Assembly (NCBI GenBank): GCA_030770545.1
Contig: CM061097.1
Span: forward strand, 2,170,501 to 2,234,500
Reading direction: 5' to 3'
DNA from: Macropodus opercularis
Taxonomy: Eukaryota > Chordata > Actinopteri > Anabantiformes > Osphronemidae
DNA: 64,000 nt
Below the pieces are notes generated by a model, which did no database searches, was not told the DNA's origin, and saw only the letters and a list, made by a program, of their open reading frames with translations. Position numbers and translations under genes: made by a program. Of the stretch, positions 51,871 to 64,000 are shown in pieces (within the stretch, counting starts at the first letter, position 1; each line of letters starts with the position of its first letter).

Positions 51871-54800
51871 CGGTGTAAGTGTCTGGCAGCAGATTCCAGT
51901 GGATAAACAGTAAATTTTTCCTGTGGTTCTTGACATTAATTTAGAGGACTTTTGATTCTTTAGGACGTGTCAGTGAGGTATCGTTCCTGCACTATCTGCA
52001 GCACTGATAACTGATAACGTCCAAAAAATGAACGACACACTCAAATAAGAGAGGAAGGTGTCTAGATGACCTGTGGTCATACACTATTTAACCGTGCTTT
52101 AAAATGCACAATATCTTATTAATTAGTTATTTCAATGTGACATTCTACCTGACGTTAAGCTGGAATAAAGGGGGATTCAATATTTTAGTCCCTCTTCAAA
52201 AAGAGGTCACCTGCACCACATGCATCTCCTATTAACTGAGCTGCACCCATCAAATGCTCACTTCAGCCTTTCAAGTGTTGAGTCGTGTAGGAAGGAAGTT
52301 CCTCATCGTGCCTGTTTATTGAGATAAATAAATGTTCAAATCGGTTGAAACTGAAAAACACCAAAAAGCAGAACAAGCAAACAACCGACACTGTCTGGTC
52401 GACGGTACTGTGACCTCAGAGTTTCAGCAGGAGCCATGAGACTAAAGTGCTCTTCCTCCTGGCAGAACACAGGGTAAAATGCGTAGAATAAGACCAGGTC
52501 ACAGCTAATGACCCTCGATGGAAGGAGCAGCGGTTGTAGACGTGTGTGACTACGACGGCTTTGGCCACCTGACGAACCTTCTCAGTGAGGCCTCCTCAAA
52601 CGAATGAACTGCTTGGATAAGTAGCGAAACGTCCGAGCTGAGCACACGAGTCACTTGTGCTGAGAGCGTGATCTGCTGTTGTTAGCAAGTGCTACGACTG
52701 GAAGTGGGAAGAGAAGGGAGAAGCGTTAAGCCACAAAAAGGAACAATCAGCAACTTACTGTGGTCTGAAGGTTAGAGAGCGGCCAGGACAACGGTTCTGG
52801 GGTGTAATCAATCTTTTGGGGGTCGGGGCATCTGCTGGTGTCACGATAAAAGGTTGAAGTCAAGCCAGACGTTTACCACCGTGCCTTGCCCTGGGGTTTG
52901 TCTAGAGAACAAACAGATTGAGACCAACGTGAGGGCAACTTACATTTAATGATATTTGTTAGACATAATATAAATGAATAAAATTGATTAGATGATTTGA
53001 TTTTGCTGTAAACAACAGAACAGAAGTGTGGAAACTTCAATAATGCTTCTCAGGCTCCTCTTTTCTTTTTAAAGTGTCCCCCGTTGGAGAAGATTGCGTT
53101 GCCCTTTGTGGCATCACCCTTTGCTGCGAGCCACTTGTGAATAAATCTCGGGAAAAGCATCTATTGACTGAAAAGTGTAGAGACAACATTGAAATTAAAT
53201 GCAGAGAAAGAATAAAACACTTAAGACTTGGAAAACAGTGACAGATATAGAACTCAGAGATCTTAAACACGTTAGACACGTCTTCATACGTTTCAGAAAG
53301 AACAAGACGTTGACGTTCACACCAGCTTGAGCTGCTCACACGCAAAGATAGAGCCACTGGTGGAACTGTTCTGTTGTTAAGAGGAAAAAATGAAGAATAG
53401 TGAAGAAAAGACACAAAGAACAGAACAAATGAGGCAATTAGTGAACAATCTCAGCTGATTATCAATCATCATCACGTCTGCTAGTATCTCATTGTCATAC
53501 AACACAAACCTCCCACAGATCCCTTCCCTCTAAATGTAGATTTGGTTCTAAGGGAAAAACACAGAAAACACATCCTACTAGAAGTTAAATTTAACTATGG
53601 ACGGACTCTGACATCACTACGTCTTCTAAAGGACAAAGTCATAAAAAATAATGAACTTGGCCAATTTTCTGATCTGGAAGGCAAAACAAACACAAGCGTT
53701 GCCAGTGGATGAGTTTCAAAGGTTGTTTCCGCTGAACCACGGCTAAACATGGTTTCTGGCACTGAGCCCTAATTTTACCATTAAATCTTCTACAGTGCGT
53801 CACGTGTGCGTCTGAGGCCTGCGTTTCAAGCAGCCAAGATAATTACTCCTTTATCGTTTCCTATTTTTAATCTTCAGTGGTTTCGGAATCGGTGCATCTC
53901 GGCGCCCTGCGCTGTGAACAAAGACGGTGTTATCACGTTCATGGATTTCAAACCATCGCACTTATCAGTTTGACTGCACAAAGTGTTTTGGGGAGCTGCC
54001 CCTTCTAAGCTGCTCTGATCCATCCACACAGCTGAGTGGGTTTTCTGTCCGCATCCATTTAGCCCGATAAAAACGCAAGCGCGCGATTATGTCTATTAAT
54101 AGCAGAAACCTGAGCAAACGTTTAGTACACGTCTGGGAAAAAGGAAACTCTATTGGAGCGTCGCGTGTCATGCAGCTTGTCAGTAGGTCAGCACTCAGTG
54201 AATGAGTGAACTGGTTGATGTACAGGAGCAGAGATGAGAGATCCAGGAGGGGAAAGGAAAGCACAGGGCTGAGAGCACAGAGGGAGACAAGGAGCTGGGT
54301 GGATTTCAAGCATTTGCACTAAGCTCAGCCTTGGTTAAGAAACTAATACCTCAATTCAGCACCTGCAGCCCAGTATAACACTCGCTCTTCACATATTCAT
54401 CTCTGACATACAGACAACCCTTAAGGACACAGAGAGAGAGAGTCACGCTCACCAGCCGAGTTTTATTTTAGCTCCCATGAGGCTCTGCTGAATTTGTCAT
54501 ATGGAGAAGCCGACTTTTTGACAGCTTTCAGAAAGCTGCAGAGCTGGATGTTACATTCGTGTACTCAAGCCTTTTAGCCCCTCGGTTGTCTGTTTATGAG
54601 TTTTCCTGCGAGACAATATCAGACATCAAAGTGAATGAGGGGAGCGGTGTAAAGACAGGTGAGCCAGTCAGAACCAGAGACGCACTGATAAACGGGAGAG
54701 CACACTGCAGCGCTTCTTCTTCTTTCATTTCTAAGGACGTCGGGCTTTAGCCGGGTTTTAGTCGTGTGATGTCGCCCTTCAAAGCATCAGTGATGTCCTG

Positions 54801-55278
54801 ACTGGTTATTGGTTCCACACATTTAGGCTGAAACTCAGCAGGTTTGCATTTCCAGCTGCTCGTCACTGAGCAATGCATGTAAATGAAGCCAGGTTGGTGA
54901 CTGCAGAGTTTGGCATGATTCACTTCCTGCTGCATCCACAGACCCACGGACGAAGCGGCTGCTGCCTTGCATATGCTGTCACATCCCTCATATGATTCAC
55001 AGTGAAGTCTCTCTCACGTCATGCTTTAATGTGACACACACCAGCACAGAGACACAGACATCTCATGCTAAGCTCCCAACAGCGCAGAGCTGCTATGTAA
55101 ATGCAAACCGTGCAGCTCACACAGCCTCCTCCCTTATTTCTCAGAAAAAAAAGGCTCTAATGGTTCAAACTAATCAGAGTTTAATTCATCTTGATCTCAC
55201 CCGGTCGTCAGTTTGTGCAGGTCTCCTGTGAAGCGGGAGAGGTCGTAACGGACGTCACCGACGCAGGACGCGTTCTGA

Positions 55279-55304
55279 GAGATAGAGCTTAGAGATAGAG
55301 CTGC
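55279..55304. repeat. 13-bp tandem duplication
   Basis: Two adjacent copies of AGATAGAGCTTAG-type sequence (GAGATAGAGCTTAGAGATAG, then AGCTG). It is a simple local duplication. Confidence 0.65.
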
Positions 55305-55378
55305 TCAACTTCCCATAACAGTGTTTGATGGAGGTGTAAGTGGAAGGTTTTACTAGCTTACAATCACAAAAACCTAGA

Positions 55379-55401
55379 TACACTCACATTAAGTGAGTGT
55401 A
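55379..55401. repeat. 9-bp perfect inverted repeat with extra direct copy
   Basis: TACACTCAC, loop ATTAA and GTGAGTGTA form a stem. A further ACACTCACTGTA and ACTCACTA follow within 40 bases, so the same word occurs three times in direct and once in inverted orientation. Confidence 0.65.
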
Positions 55402-55589
55402 GCCATAAACACTCACTGTAGACTCACTATGTCTATGAAACACAGCACACTTCACCCTCAGTAATTAGCTGTAAGGTGTGGGCTCGATGCTCCTGCTGTA
55501 TGTAAAGCTGCAGCTCGGTGCCATAACGTGTTCTATACTTCATCACACGAGGCCTTCTGGGCTCGCTACTGAGGTAAATAAACACAAAT

Positions 55590-55960
55590 TGCTAAATTTA
55601 TTAGTGATGGGAATATTACATCCCCCCAAAGACTATCAAAAGCTGTATAATAATGCAGAGCAGAAATCAATTGAGAACAGCATGCCACTCCATAAAATTA
55701 TATGACTTGTCTCTCTACCATTCGGAGGAAGCCTAAAGAGAATGTAGGGGCCTGGGGAGCAATAAACCACTCTCACCATGACCGAAGGAGAATTTAATGA
55801 TCCGAGAGAGAATGGAAGGAAGCTTGGGTGTCTCCCGCTCTATGTGCTTGATAGAGCACCACAAATGAGATTTATTCCCATCAAGCTATTCACTCTCCAA
55901 CTTAAAACAATCACAGACAGCCTGTAATGGACAAGCAATCTCCCCAAAGTACATGTCCCA
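55590..55960. promoter_or_regulatory. Candidate conserved non-coding element
   Basis: About 370 bases of low-CpG, non-repetitive sequence without coding potential. It carries AT-rich factor-site-like words (AAATTTATTAGTGATG, TAAAATTATATGAC, GAATTTAATGATCC, ATTTATTCCCATCAAG). It stands out from its CpG-containing surroundings. The call is by texture only. Confidence 0.18.
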
Positions 55961-57006
55961 CGTCTGCAGCCGTCACCGTTACGTTATATTACAATCACCC
56001 AGCGAATCGCGACGCCTCTTCTTTGGCCCATTGGCTGTGAATGAACAACGCCTACATGTAGGCTGTGACGCTTCAGATTGATTCAGACTGAATGAAGCGC
56101 CGCGTTTACGTGAGAGGCTGAAAGAGAACCTGTCGTCATCGCCACGATAAGCTGCAACGCTGTGAAGTTACAATCCATAACTGAAATGAATGAGCTGCTG
56201 TATATTCAGTAGCTGCCTTGGTGCTTTGCTCAGTTCCTCATATTCACATTTACTGCAAGAAAAGCAGGTCACGTATAAACAGAAGCCCATCACTGTTACT
56301 GACGGGTGAACATCTGGCCCTTAAGGAAGCTCCAGTTGTTTGCGAAGCTGAGCTTGTGTCTAGACCGGCTGCCTTGTCGCACAATTCCCTCCTGCTGAGC
56401 AGCATTTACAGTACGGAGCCTTTTTAGCAGCCACAGCCTGTTCAGCTCAGTAAAGTCCAACAGTATCTGTGGAAGAAGAACCAACCAGCCTGCAGGACCT
56501 GGGCACCTTCGGCAGCTGACACAGCTCAGGTCACGCAACCGGACGAGGATCAGAACATGTCAGACATTCACTACGACATTGTTCACATGTGTCCTATTAA
56601 CAACTTTTGCTGGATATTAACATTACTGTGTGTCTTCCTGATTTTAGCCGACGTGGTTCAGCTGAAGATGGTCTCAGTGTCAAATCCCCTGGACGTCATG
56701 TTGTGTTAATGCATCTGTGCTGTGGCAACAGCCGAGAAGAGGCAAATAAATCGTGAATCCGTCATCTTTGACCTTTCAGCGTTGCAGCTCTTTTATCTCC
56801 GGGCTCCGGCTTCCATGGGGCAGCATCAGCATTTAGATCCACACTTGCGTTTGACGGCTCTGGCAGCTCATTGTTTCACACTCTGTCCTGCTAGACTCAC
56901 GCTTTCCACTTCGTCCTGCGCAGTGTGTTTATAGGCAGAGCGTAAAATGCAGTAGCCAGCACCTTTTCTGCTCTCTGCTACTACACGCTGCTGTTTTTGT
57001 GTCACG

Positions 57007-57041
57007 TTTATTATTTATTGTTGATTTTATTATTTATTGTT
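57007..57041. repeat. Direct repeat of a 16-bp AT-rich unit
   Basis: TTTATTATTTATTGTT occurs at 57007-57022 and again at 57026-57041, separated by GAT. It is probably slippage-derived. Confidence 0.75.
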
Positions 57042-58419
57042 TCTGCAGCCTGTTTTTGTTTTTCTGTATGAATTTCACTGGTTTTCACAAGGCCCTTTGT
57101 TCCATACACTGTTATGATTGAAGGATCAAGGATATTTGGGGGAATCTCAAAACAGCTAAGCTTGAAATTGATCCTTAAAATTAAACATGAATCAAACTGG
57201 AAAGCGATGCTTGATGAAGGGGATGAAGCAGGGATTTGTCTTCTGAATTTCACTTTAAACTGCCTGTTCCCCAAGGAGAAGCGCTGGAGTTTGAAATGCC
57301 GAGCCCACACCGCGGCAGCCGGGACGGCAGCGCAGCCTTCACAGCAAGCGGCACCAACGCAGTCAACTTTCTGCCTCTTACATCTACGTGGTCGATGCTT
57401 GTCCTCATTTACACATCACTGTCTGTTTGATCTCCATCAGTCGTCCGAGTTGAAAGTGGCGGCCTCGCAATGGGGCAGCGATGAGGAGACGAAGACGTTT
57501 TAAGCGCATGCAGACACACATCATTATCTTCTCTCCTCCTAATTAGTCAATCGAAAGGACATCTGCGTAACATCTTCAGCACATTAGCGCTTCCCAGTAG
57601 ATTTGCTCTGCTACTTGTGCTGTGTCCGTTCCCTGCGACGTCTTTTTGATAATTAGTGCGAATTCAGTTTCTGCTGCATCTTTACCTTTACGGAGCAAGT
57701 TATGACCAGGGCTCAGCCATATCGGCAAATAATCACTGAAGGTTATGTTTTTTAAAAGCTGTGCCTCAACATGTGACTTGGTGAGATCCCACCAGGCGCA
57801 GCCACACTGTGGCAGCCGGCCAACGGATTTAGTTTCTGTTCCTTCTTTCTGTACTTCAGGTCGTTTCATTCCTCCTCCCTTGCTCCTGCGATGCATCTGA
57901 TATAGATTTGGTTGTGAGCTCCAATCAATACCTTCATAGGATTTGTGTTTGCTGCTTTAGCCAAGCAATATGCTAAGAGAGTAAAAAGAGCACAAGAGTC
58001 TGCAGCACAGCTGTGACAAATAACCAACATTTGTTACACTAAAGCCTTCACAAGGTCACTGGTGTTTCAAGTCACGATTCAGGCTTGTTGATGCTGTTTA
58101 ATACCCTGGTGCAGTGTGTGGTGGACTGAACTCCTGAAATGTCATGTCCATGCTTATCATCAAACAAACATTATGCAAATCATCATTAGAATGACTCTGT
58201 GTTCCTTAACTCATCTCTGTTATCGTCTTGTCTCCTTTGTGTCGTACTGGCAGAAAGGTGCTATTGTAACTAACAGCCCAAAGGTGTGATAGCAGGAAAT
58301 GCATTCTTGGACACACTGACAACGCAATTATCTGCTCGCAACGGCAAGGTTAGCTCCTTGTAGTGTCCTTGGGTTGTGACATTTTCCTTTTCAGCCTCCC
58401 TTATACTGGGAGGAGAGGC

Positions 58420-58640
58420 TGCTGAGCAGGGCGCTTTATAAATACGCCTCCTCTCGATTACTGTGTCCGCAGGCCCCGGGCAGCTGAGTGTAGCTGGGAT
58501 GGCTTCATCCCTTTAGATCCAGCCGTAGATCAAGTCCCCAAATGGCCATCGTAACGCCGCCATCAATCTTTGTTATAGCCTGCCCCTGATGCCAGCGTAC
58601 GGGAGACACAACAATGCGCTAGCGTCCAATCAGCGCGGTG
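58420..58640 (+). promoter_or_regulatory. Candidate promoter-like segment with TATA-like box and CpGs
   Basis: TTTATAAATA at about 58436-58445 is followed within 20-40 bases by a GC-rich stretch (CGCAGGCCCCGGGCAGCTGA). Several CpGs and GCCGCCATC (a YY1-like word) follow, with CCAATCA at about 58626-58632. No coding exon downstream is recognised. Confidence 0.2.
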
Positions 58641-61109
58641 CCGATCGCCAGATGGTAAACACCAGACAATGGCTCTCGCATCCCTCACCTCAGGTTTGTG
58701 TGACGGAGGGATCAGTGCTCAGTGTTGTTCTGTGTTTAGATGTCATGAGTCATTTAGACATTTAGACTCAAATCACAAATGTGCCTGTATAATTCACGGA
58801 ATGTGCTCAGAATGTTATTTAAGAGGAGGAAGAGCTACGTCAAGCTGTAAATTCCCTGGGGTAACTACATTACTGTTTACTGGACAACCAACTGGAGAGC
58901 GATGAATATTTACATTAAATGTGTATATTATGGCAAAAACAAACACAATTAGTTTCCGCCTGCAGAGCTCAAGGAGGAGGATAAATGTGGGAGCTTGTGA
59001 CTGTTTTGCACATGCTCAGCCTCAGCACGATGTCTCTAATTAGCCTCTGAACCAGTATAAGGTGGGAATTGAACTATTCTAACGTAGCATTTGGAAGAAA
59101 ACGAAGCATTTAATTTAAGCTGTTCCACATGTCCTGCGTCCGTCAAAGTCCAACCTTGTTTCACTTTCTTTGTTTGTGCTTCCAGCCTTTGTGCGTTTTC
59201 TTGCTCTTTGTGAAAAGCGGTTCAGGCCCCGGGGGAAGAAAGGTTCCGAGCTGATAATTACTCTTGTCAACACGTGTTTTTCTGTTACCTGTGCATTATT
59301 TAAACAGCTACAGTAACTCCCAGCAACATGCTGTGATAAACACTACACACCTTGCTGTGGCCTGCAGGCAAGTGAAATGTTGCCTAAGTTGACGTCCGCT
59401 GTGCGATTGGCTGAAGACATGCATGCGCTGAACGGTAATGAGAGAGAGTCATGATAGGTCACATCATCCGGAGACTCCTCTGAGACTAATTCAGCGTTAA
59501 GGTAACACAGTCCTCCAACGTTCTTTCTCACTGACTCTTCTAGAACTGGTCACCACATCACCTGAGGCAGCTGCATTAGACGTCTGTGGGTTATTTTCTT
59601 CTTTCTCCAGACCTGTAAACAGACTTTGATGTGGAAAATCTTTGAATTTTGTTTGGAATGTGAACTCTCCTGACTGTGGATCAATCGCCTTCTCAAATAT
59701 TGATGCTTGTACATTATGGAAACAAAATGCTAAAAAATACCTTTGACCAAATTCTATAATACTACAAAATAGCCGTGCTTCAGTTGTTATAGTCCAGACT
59801 TCATTTTTCTTCTTTGTTCTTTTCTTTTGTCTTCAATTTTGAGGACTAAAGTAGATTTTCTTGACTTGAATATCTGAACTAATCAGAGCTACATCCCAGT
59901 TGCAGCGCTCTTATGCTTTGTTGAGCACTCAGTGATAAAGTCACCACATTTTCTGTCTTGTGTTGTTTTTCCGAAGCTCATTAGAAAAATTGCTTTCACA
60001 TTTCAAAATCATCCCAAACGTGTTCATCGGCTTCAGTGTTTCACTTTGTTCCTGTAGTGAAAAGAGACAGAAAAGGTCGTGCGTCTACTTTCCATTTCTA
60101 CAAAAATGGATGCGTTTTTGTCAATCTAACAATCTGGGTGACGCCTCAAACCATAGTGGCAGATGGCAGGGGATTCCACGGGATGAATCATCACCAGCTC
60201 AGTGATCTAGTCCAATTCATATTCATTTTTCCTTTGTCCGAGAGTTCAGCTGTTGGTGCTGGGTGTCAGATATCACTGTGTGTAGTTCACAGTTAGGAAC
60301 CGTAATGGGCCACGCGCTGCTTCTCATCAGGACACTGAGTGGTTCTTCTTCATTGGTGTCGCGCGACAAAAGGCTTGACAACGTTCCCGAGTGTGAGTCA
60401 ACAGCACCAATTATTTGGTCACTTCATCTCTGCGGCTGATGTTGTTTTCTGGTGGGTAATGAGCACGAGAGCCACACGGGCCACCAGTTTAGCCCAGCGG
60501 TGCGTTCAGAGCCACAGTCGCTGCTGTTAAGTCGGACTCCACCACATTATTGTTCTCACACACGGTAGTTGCATACAGACAAAATGCAGTTTTTATACTT
60601 AGAACCTCACTACGATGTTTTGCAGAGATCAGCCAAATGGTTCGAAAACGGAGATTCATCAGTGTCACGAGTGAAATGAGAGCAGACAAGAGCTTTGGTT
60701 CATGTACAACATAAACTGGTATCTGCAGCGAACAGCGGCAGAGATAAATATGCAGCATTGACTCCTGGATGTAGCCGTAACTGCAGAACGTTCCTCAGCT
60801 GTATGGGGCATGAAATGCAGACAAAAGAAACACAAAGGAAAAAACACTGAACTACATAAGCAGCACAGCAACGTGGCTGCGAATGTGTCGAACCTCATTG
60901 TGTTTCGTTACAGAGCTTCACCCAGTGGCCTTTTTCACAGCACAATTACTCAATCACTTAACGTTCCAGGAGCACTTTAAGCAACAACGTGCTAGAACCT
61001 TAAATACGCTTTGAAAACCAAACCAACCAAACCTGCTGTGTTTGTGTTACCTTGTACGACATAACGTATGAACGTGCGCAGATGTCAGTCCCGGGTGGTG
61101 GTCAGTGTG

Positions 61110-61290
61110 TGGGTCGAGGTTCCTGAGTGATGTGCGCTTGCTCGAGGGCGGGGAGACGACTCACAGCCGGATACTTGCCGTAAACTACCAGGAGCGAGTT
61201 CGTGCGACGGCTTGTACGTCTGCGAGCAGGAGGTGAGCAGAGCCGGAGCGCGGGAGGCTTCCGTAGCGACTTGTAGCGGCGAAGCAGCAT
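61110..61290. promoter_or_regulatory. CpG-dense segment, candidate promoter of an unidentified transcript
   Basis: By eye roughly 18 CpGs fall in the 150 bases from 61140 to 61290, far denser than neighbouring sequence. On the plus strand CAGGAG/GTGAGCAG at about 61225-61238 is a good splice donor. A minus-strand frame of about 60 residues covers the segment but starts at a non-ATG codon and is unrecognised. It could be a CpG-island promoter with a first exon, or a GC-rich repeat remnant. Confidence 0.3.
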
Positions 61291-64000
61291 TTGTTATTCA
61301 GGCTGTTACCCTAACAACACATGGAGTCACAGATGGATGATGATAATGAATTCATAGCGCACATTATGGCGTGTGGGTTTCACACAGTGGTGTTTTTGAG
61401 TTAGGCAGGCGTAAACGTAATACACCAGAATAATAATAACAGATGATGCATCTTTGTTTTAAAACATGCTTTGAATGTTTGAGACTGGAAATATGTTCAA
61501 CTTATCTAAACTGCCGACACACATCTGCATTCGCGGCCCTTGTTGTCGACCACTGGCTCGGTTCAGCATTAACTGTTTATGAATCTGATAACCACCATTC
61601 GTCCCATTATCCTCCACCGTCCTGTGCTGCCAGCAGTAACACAGAGTTGCCTACATGACGTATTCTTTCTTTAGTGCTGCATCGTTTGCACTGCGTCATT
61701 TCTTCATTTCCCGTAAGTCAGGACCTATTACACCTGCTCAAACTGTTCAGGTGCGTATCTGTGTCTTATTTTTGTTACAATGAGTTCAGGATAAAAAGCC
61801 CACATCATAGCTGCAGTTATTGTTTTGGAGTCAGGAATGGGACAGAACGAACTGGACAACTGTGTTTTACTCATTTTATTTACCCCACAAAAGACGGGCG
61901 GAAAATAGAGAGCGACCTGAAAGAGGGTTCAACGAAAGCGTTGTAAACCACTAAGCTTGTTAAAGTTCTGACAGCTCACCTGGCGGGTGTCAGAGGCCCC
62001 GAATCCATTCAATAAGATGAACAGGAACACTCCCTGTTGTTTGTCTTTCACAGAGAATCCATTAAAAAGTTCCCTCTGCCGTGGTTTACAGTGCGCTCTA
62101 CTTGTACCCAATAAATCACGCCTCTGCCTCTGTTCCCCCATTTGCACTGCACTGCTTCAACAATATGTCTGCTAGAGACTTATCATATACCGCACGGGGT
62201 CAAACCAATTTAAAAATCAATCACTGATTAGTGCTGTCAAGCATTTTAAGTAAACCTGGGGCTTCGGTCTCTCCCGGAACAACGAGCCACGTAGAACAAA
62301 GATTCAGTTTGTCAGTCTAGCAGCGAAGAAAAATAAGCGTTATGTCAATAAATCATTAAAACACACACATATTTCAGCCAGATGAATCCTACAACATATG
62401 GAAAACACAGTAAACACACATTTAAAATGTACCAGCCTCTAAGTTTCCACTTTTCCTCTTCCATCATATGGCAGATACACAAACAGCTGACAGCCAAGAG
62501 CTGTGCGTTATCTGACAACAGTCACGTCTCACAACTAATAACAGAAAAGCGCTTTGCCAACACGCGTCTTCCTTCCTGTCAGAGTTTACTGTACTGGGAG
62601 CACATTTTCCAGTACATGTACATTTTTAACAACCAGAAAAAAAGCAGACTTGTGAAGAAAAGAGAAATTTGGAGCCTCAGCCCGACTTCATTCTGACATT
62701 CTAATGAGGACGGTGAATTTGAATGAGTAAGTATCCAATTTCACAATCACCGGCAATCCACCATCTCCCCGACTACAGTGGCATCAATTTGCTGCCTCGC
62801 ATGCTTTGCGCCCGCAGGGCAGGAATTAAATGCGAAATTATTGGACATCTGTCATATTAAAGAAAGTTGAAATGTCCCTGGGTCTTTTAAAACTGCGGGA
62901 AATGAAATTACAAAGACGCGACAAAATGAAAGCAGGTAAGGCAACGTGGATTCTGACAGAGCGGCAATAAAGCGCGTATTAAATCAGAGGTTTACAGCAG
63001 ATTTCCCTCCGCTCTGTCTTCGTCTTTCTCTGCCTCTTCAGTCCTGTCAGAGTTCCGCCTGTCACAGGGACTGAGCTGCCTGATTGGGATCTTGCAGCTT
63101 CTTTGTTTGGTCGTGTTCCTCGGTTTGCACTGCACGTGCATCAAGCTTTCCTGCTCTGCTCAGCAAGTCTTTCAAACGGAGCCTGGTTAAACGTGGGTTT
63201 TCACAAACATCTGCTTCCTTCCTGTGCTTCACTTAAAGTCTGCTTCTCTCTGTCATGGAGGTGCTGCAGCCTGATTAATTACATCTCTAAGAGGCTCTAC
63301 CTCGGGGCTACTGGAATAGTCTGCTTAGGATGGCCCCGATTTAAGCCCTAGCTGCCCTTTTACCCAATATGCCAACGAAGGAAGGTCAGTTCTGTGAATC
63401 GCCACAGAGGAGGAGGGCAGCAGAATAAAAGATGATAGATGTCGGTGGTAATTCAGCAACATTCCCTCAAGGACAAGTATAGTAGTAAATGAAAACAAGT
63501 AAATGCACATTAATGACACCGACACAAAAAACTTTGAACTTTGTTGCCAACAACCCTCTAAATGAGTAAGATATATGACTTGTGGAAGCGCGTGTGCACA
63601 GTGGTCCTGCTCGTTCCATGTGTGGAGCTGTGGTTCGTGGTTGTAGTTCGGCGCCGCCTCCGTGCAACAGCCTTGTCTCTGCGTCGCTAATCGGCTCCCT
63701 TCTCGGTCACTGTGCAGGGCGGCGAGGCCGCTCTGAGCCCCTTTAAACTAAAATCGCAAGGGCTCATTGTGTAACACATCCTGATAAGACGTGATTTATT
63801 TGGACGCATACAGTATGTGCCCTACAAGTTTCAGAAAGCCTGTGAACAGATAAAATAGCTGCGTTTCCACCTGTGAAGGGAAGCGGCGCACAGATAATTC
63901 ATCATTATCCTGACACATAAAGGAGAGCGTGGACGAGACGCAGCGCTGATGAAGGGACCTGGAACCAGAATAAACGCTGCCTTTTCTCAGGTTATTGTGA

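Larger units (their letters stand above)
51871..64000. other. Intergenic, no gene recognised
   Basis: Contains the hairpin, tandem and CpG-dense features listed separately. A 129-codon ATG frame at 57114-57503 (plus) faces an open frame of about 100 codons on the minus strand and matches nothing I know. ATTATGCAAATCATCATTAG at about 58171-58190 contains a POU octamer. A low-CpG stretch at 62701-62960 could be a conserved element. Confidence 0.5.

Noticed and set aside
53965..54309. 114-codon minus-strand frame with hydrophobic N terminus
   Set aside because: It starts at TTG rather than ATG and matches no family. The hydrophobic stretch alone is not evidence of a gene.
1..64000. CRISPR arrays, bacterial operons, rRNA genes, endogenous retrovirus
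   Set aside because: No regularly spaced repeats, no ribosomal RNA signature, and no gag/pol-like frames or long terminal repeats were seen.

Overview
The window reads as vertebrate nuclear DNA, most likely from a ray-finned (teleost) fish. It has no bacterial-style gene packing. Nearly all of it is non-coding, with moderate GC, short (CA)n, (GA)n and (GATA)n microsatellites, and degraded retroposon pieces of types common in fish. The one gene I can establish has canonical GT/AG introns. The teleost assignment is an inference from repeat types and compact introns; I do not claim a species.

One protein-coding gene is firmly supported: cox7c, nuclear-encoded cytochrome c oxidase subunit 7C, on the minus strand at about 15345-16940. 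Two coding exons (16797-16871 and 15874-15990) join in frame to a 63-residue protein with a mitochondrial presequence, the SHY mature start and one transmembrane helix. A third, untranslated exon carries the AATAAA signal. The promoter side is CpG-rich and has a ZNF143/STAF-like element and an ETS-like site, as expected for a housekeeping respiratory-chain gene.

The rest (1-15340 and 17000-64000) looks like gene-poor intergenic DNA. It holds: a 29-C homopolymer joined to (CA)n at 3533-3591; a 130-bp purine tract at 3977-4107; a LINE 3' tail of L2/CR1 type on the minus strand near 51611-51870; a SINE/V-SINE-like core near 39090-39200; a dispersed-repeat fragment near 32096-32185; and several short perfect hairpins. 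Many segments have low CpG and are rich in homeodomain, POU or SOX words, which resembles vertebrate conserved non-coding elements, but conservation cannot be tested from one sequence. Two CpG-dense segments (around 58420-58640 and 61110-61290) are candidate promoters of unannotated transcripts.

Most open frames of 60-250 codons start at non-ATG codons, overlap frames on the other strand and match no family I recognise. I treat them as chance unless noted. I found no convincing tRNA, rRNA, snoRNA, microRNA or CRISPR array, and no intact transposon. The best candidates for something undescribed are the nested inverted-repeat POU element at 41902-41970 and the CpG-dense segment with a splice donor at 61110-61290.
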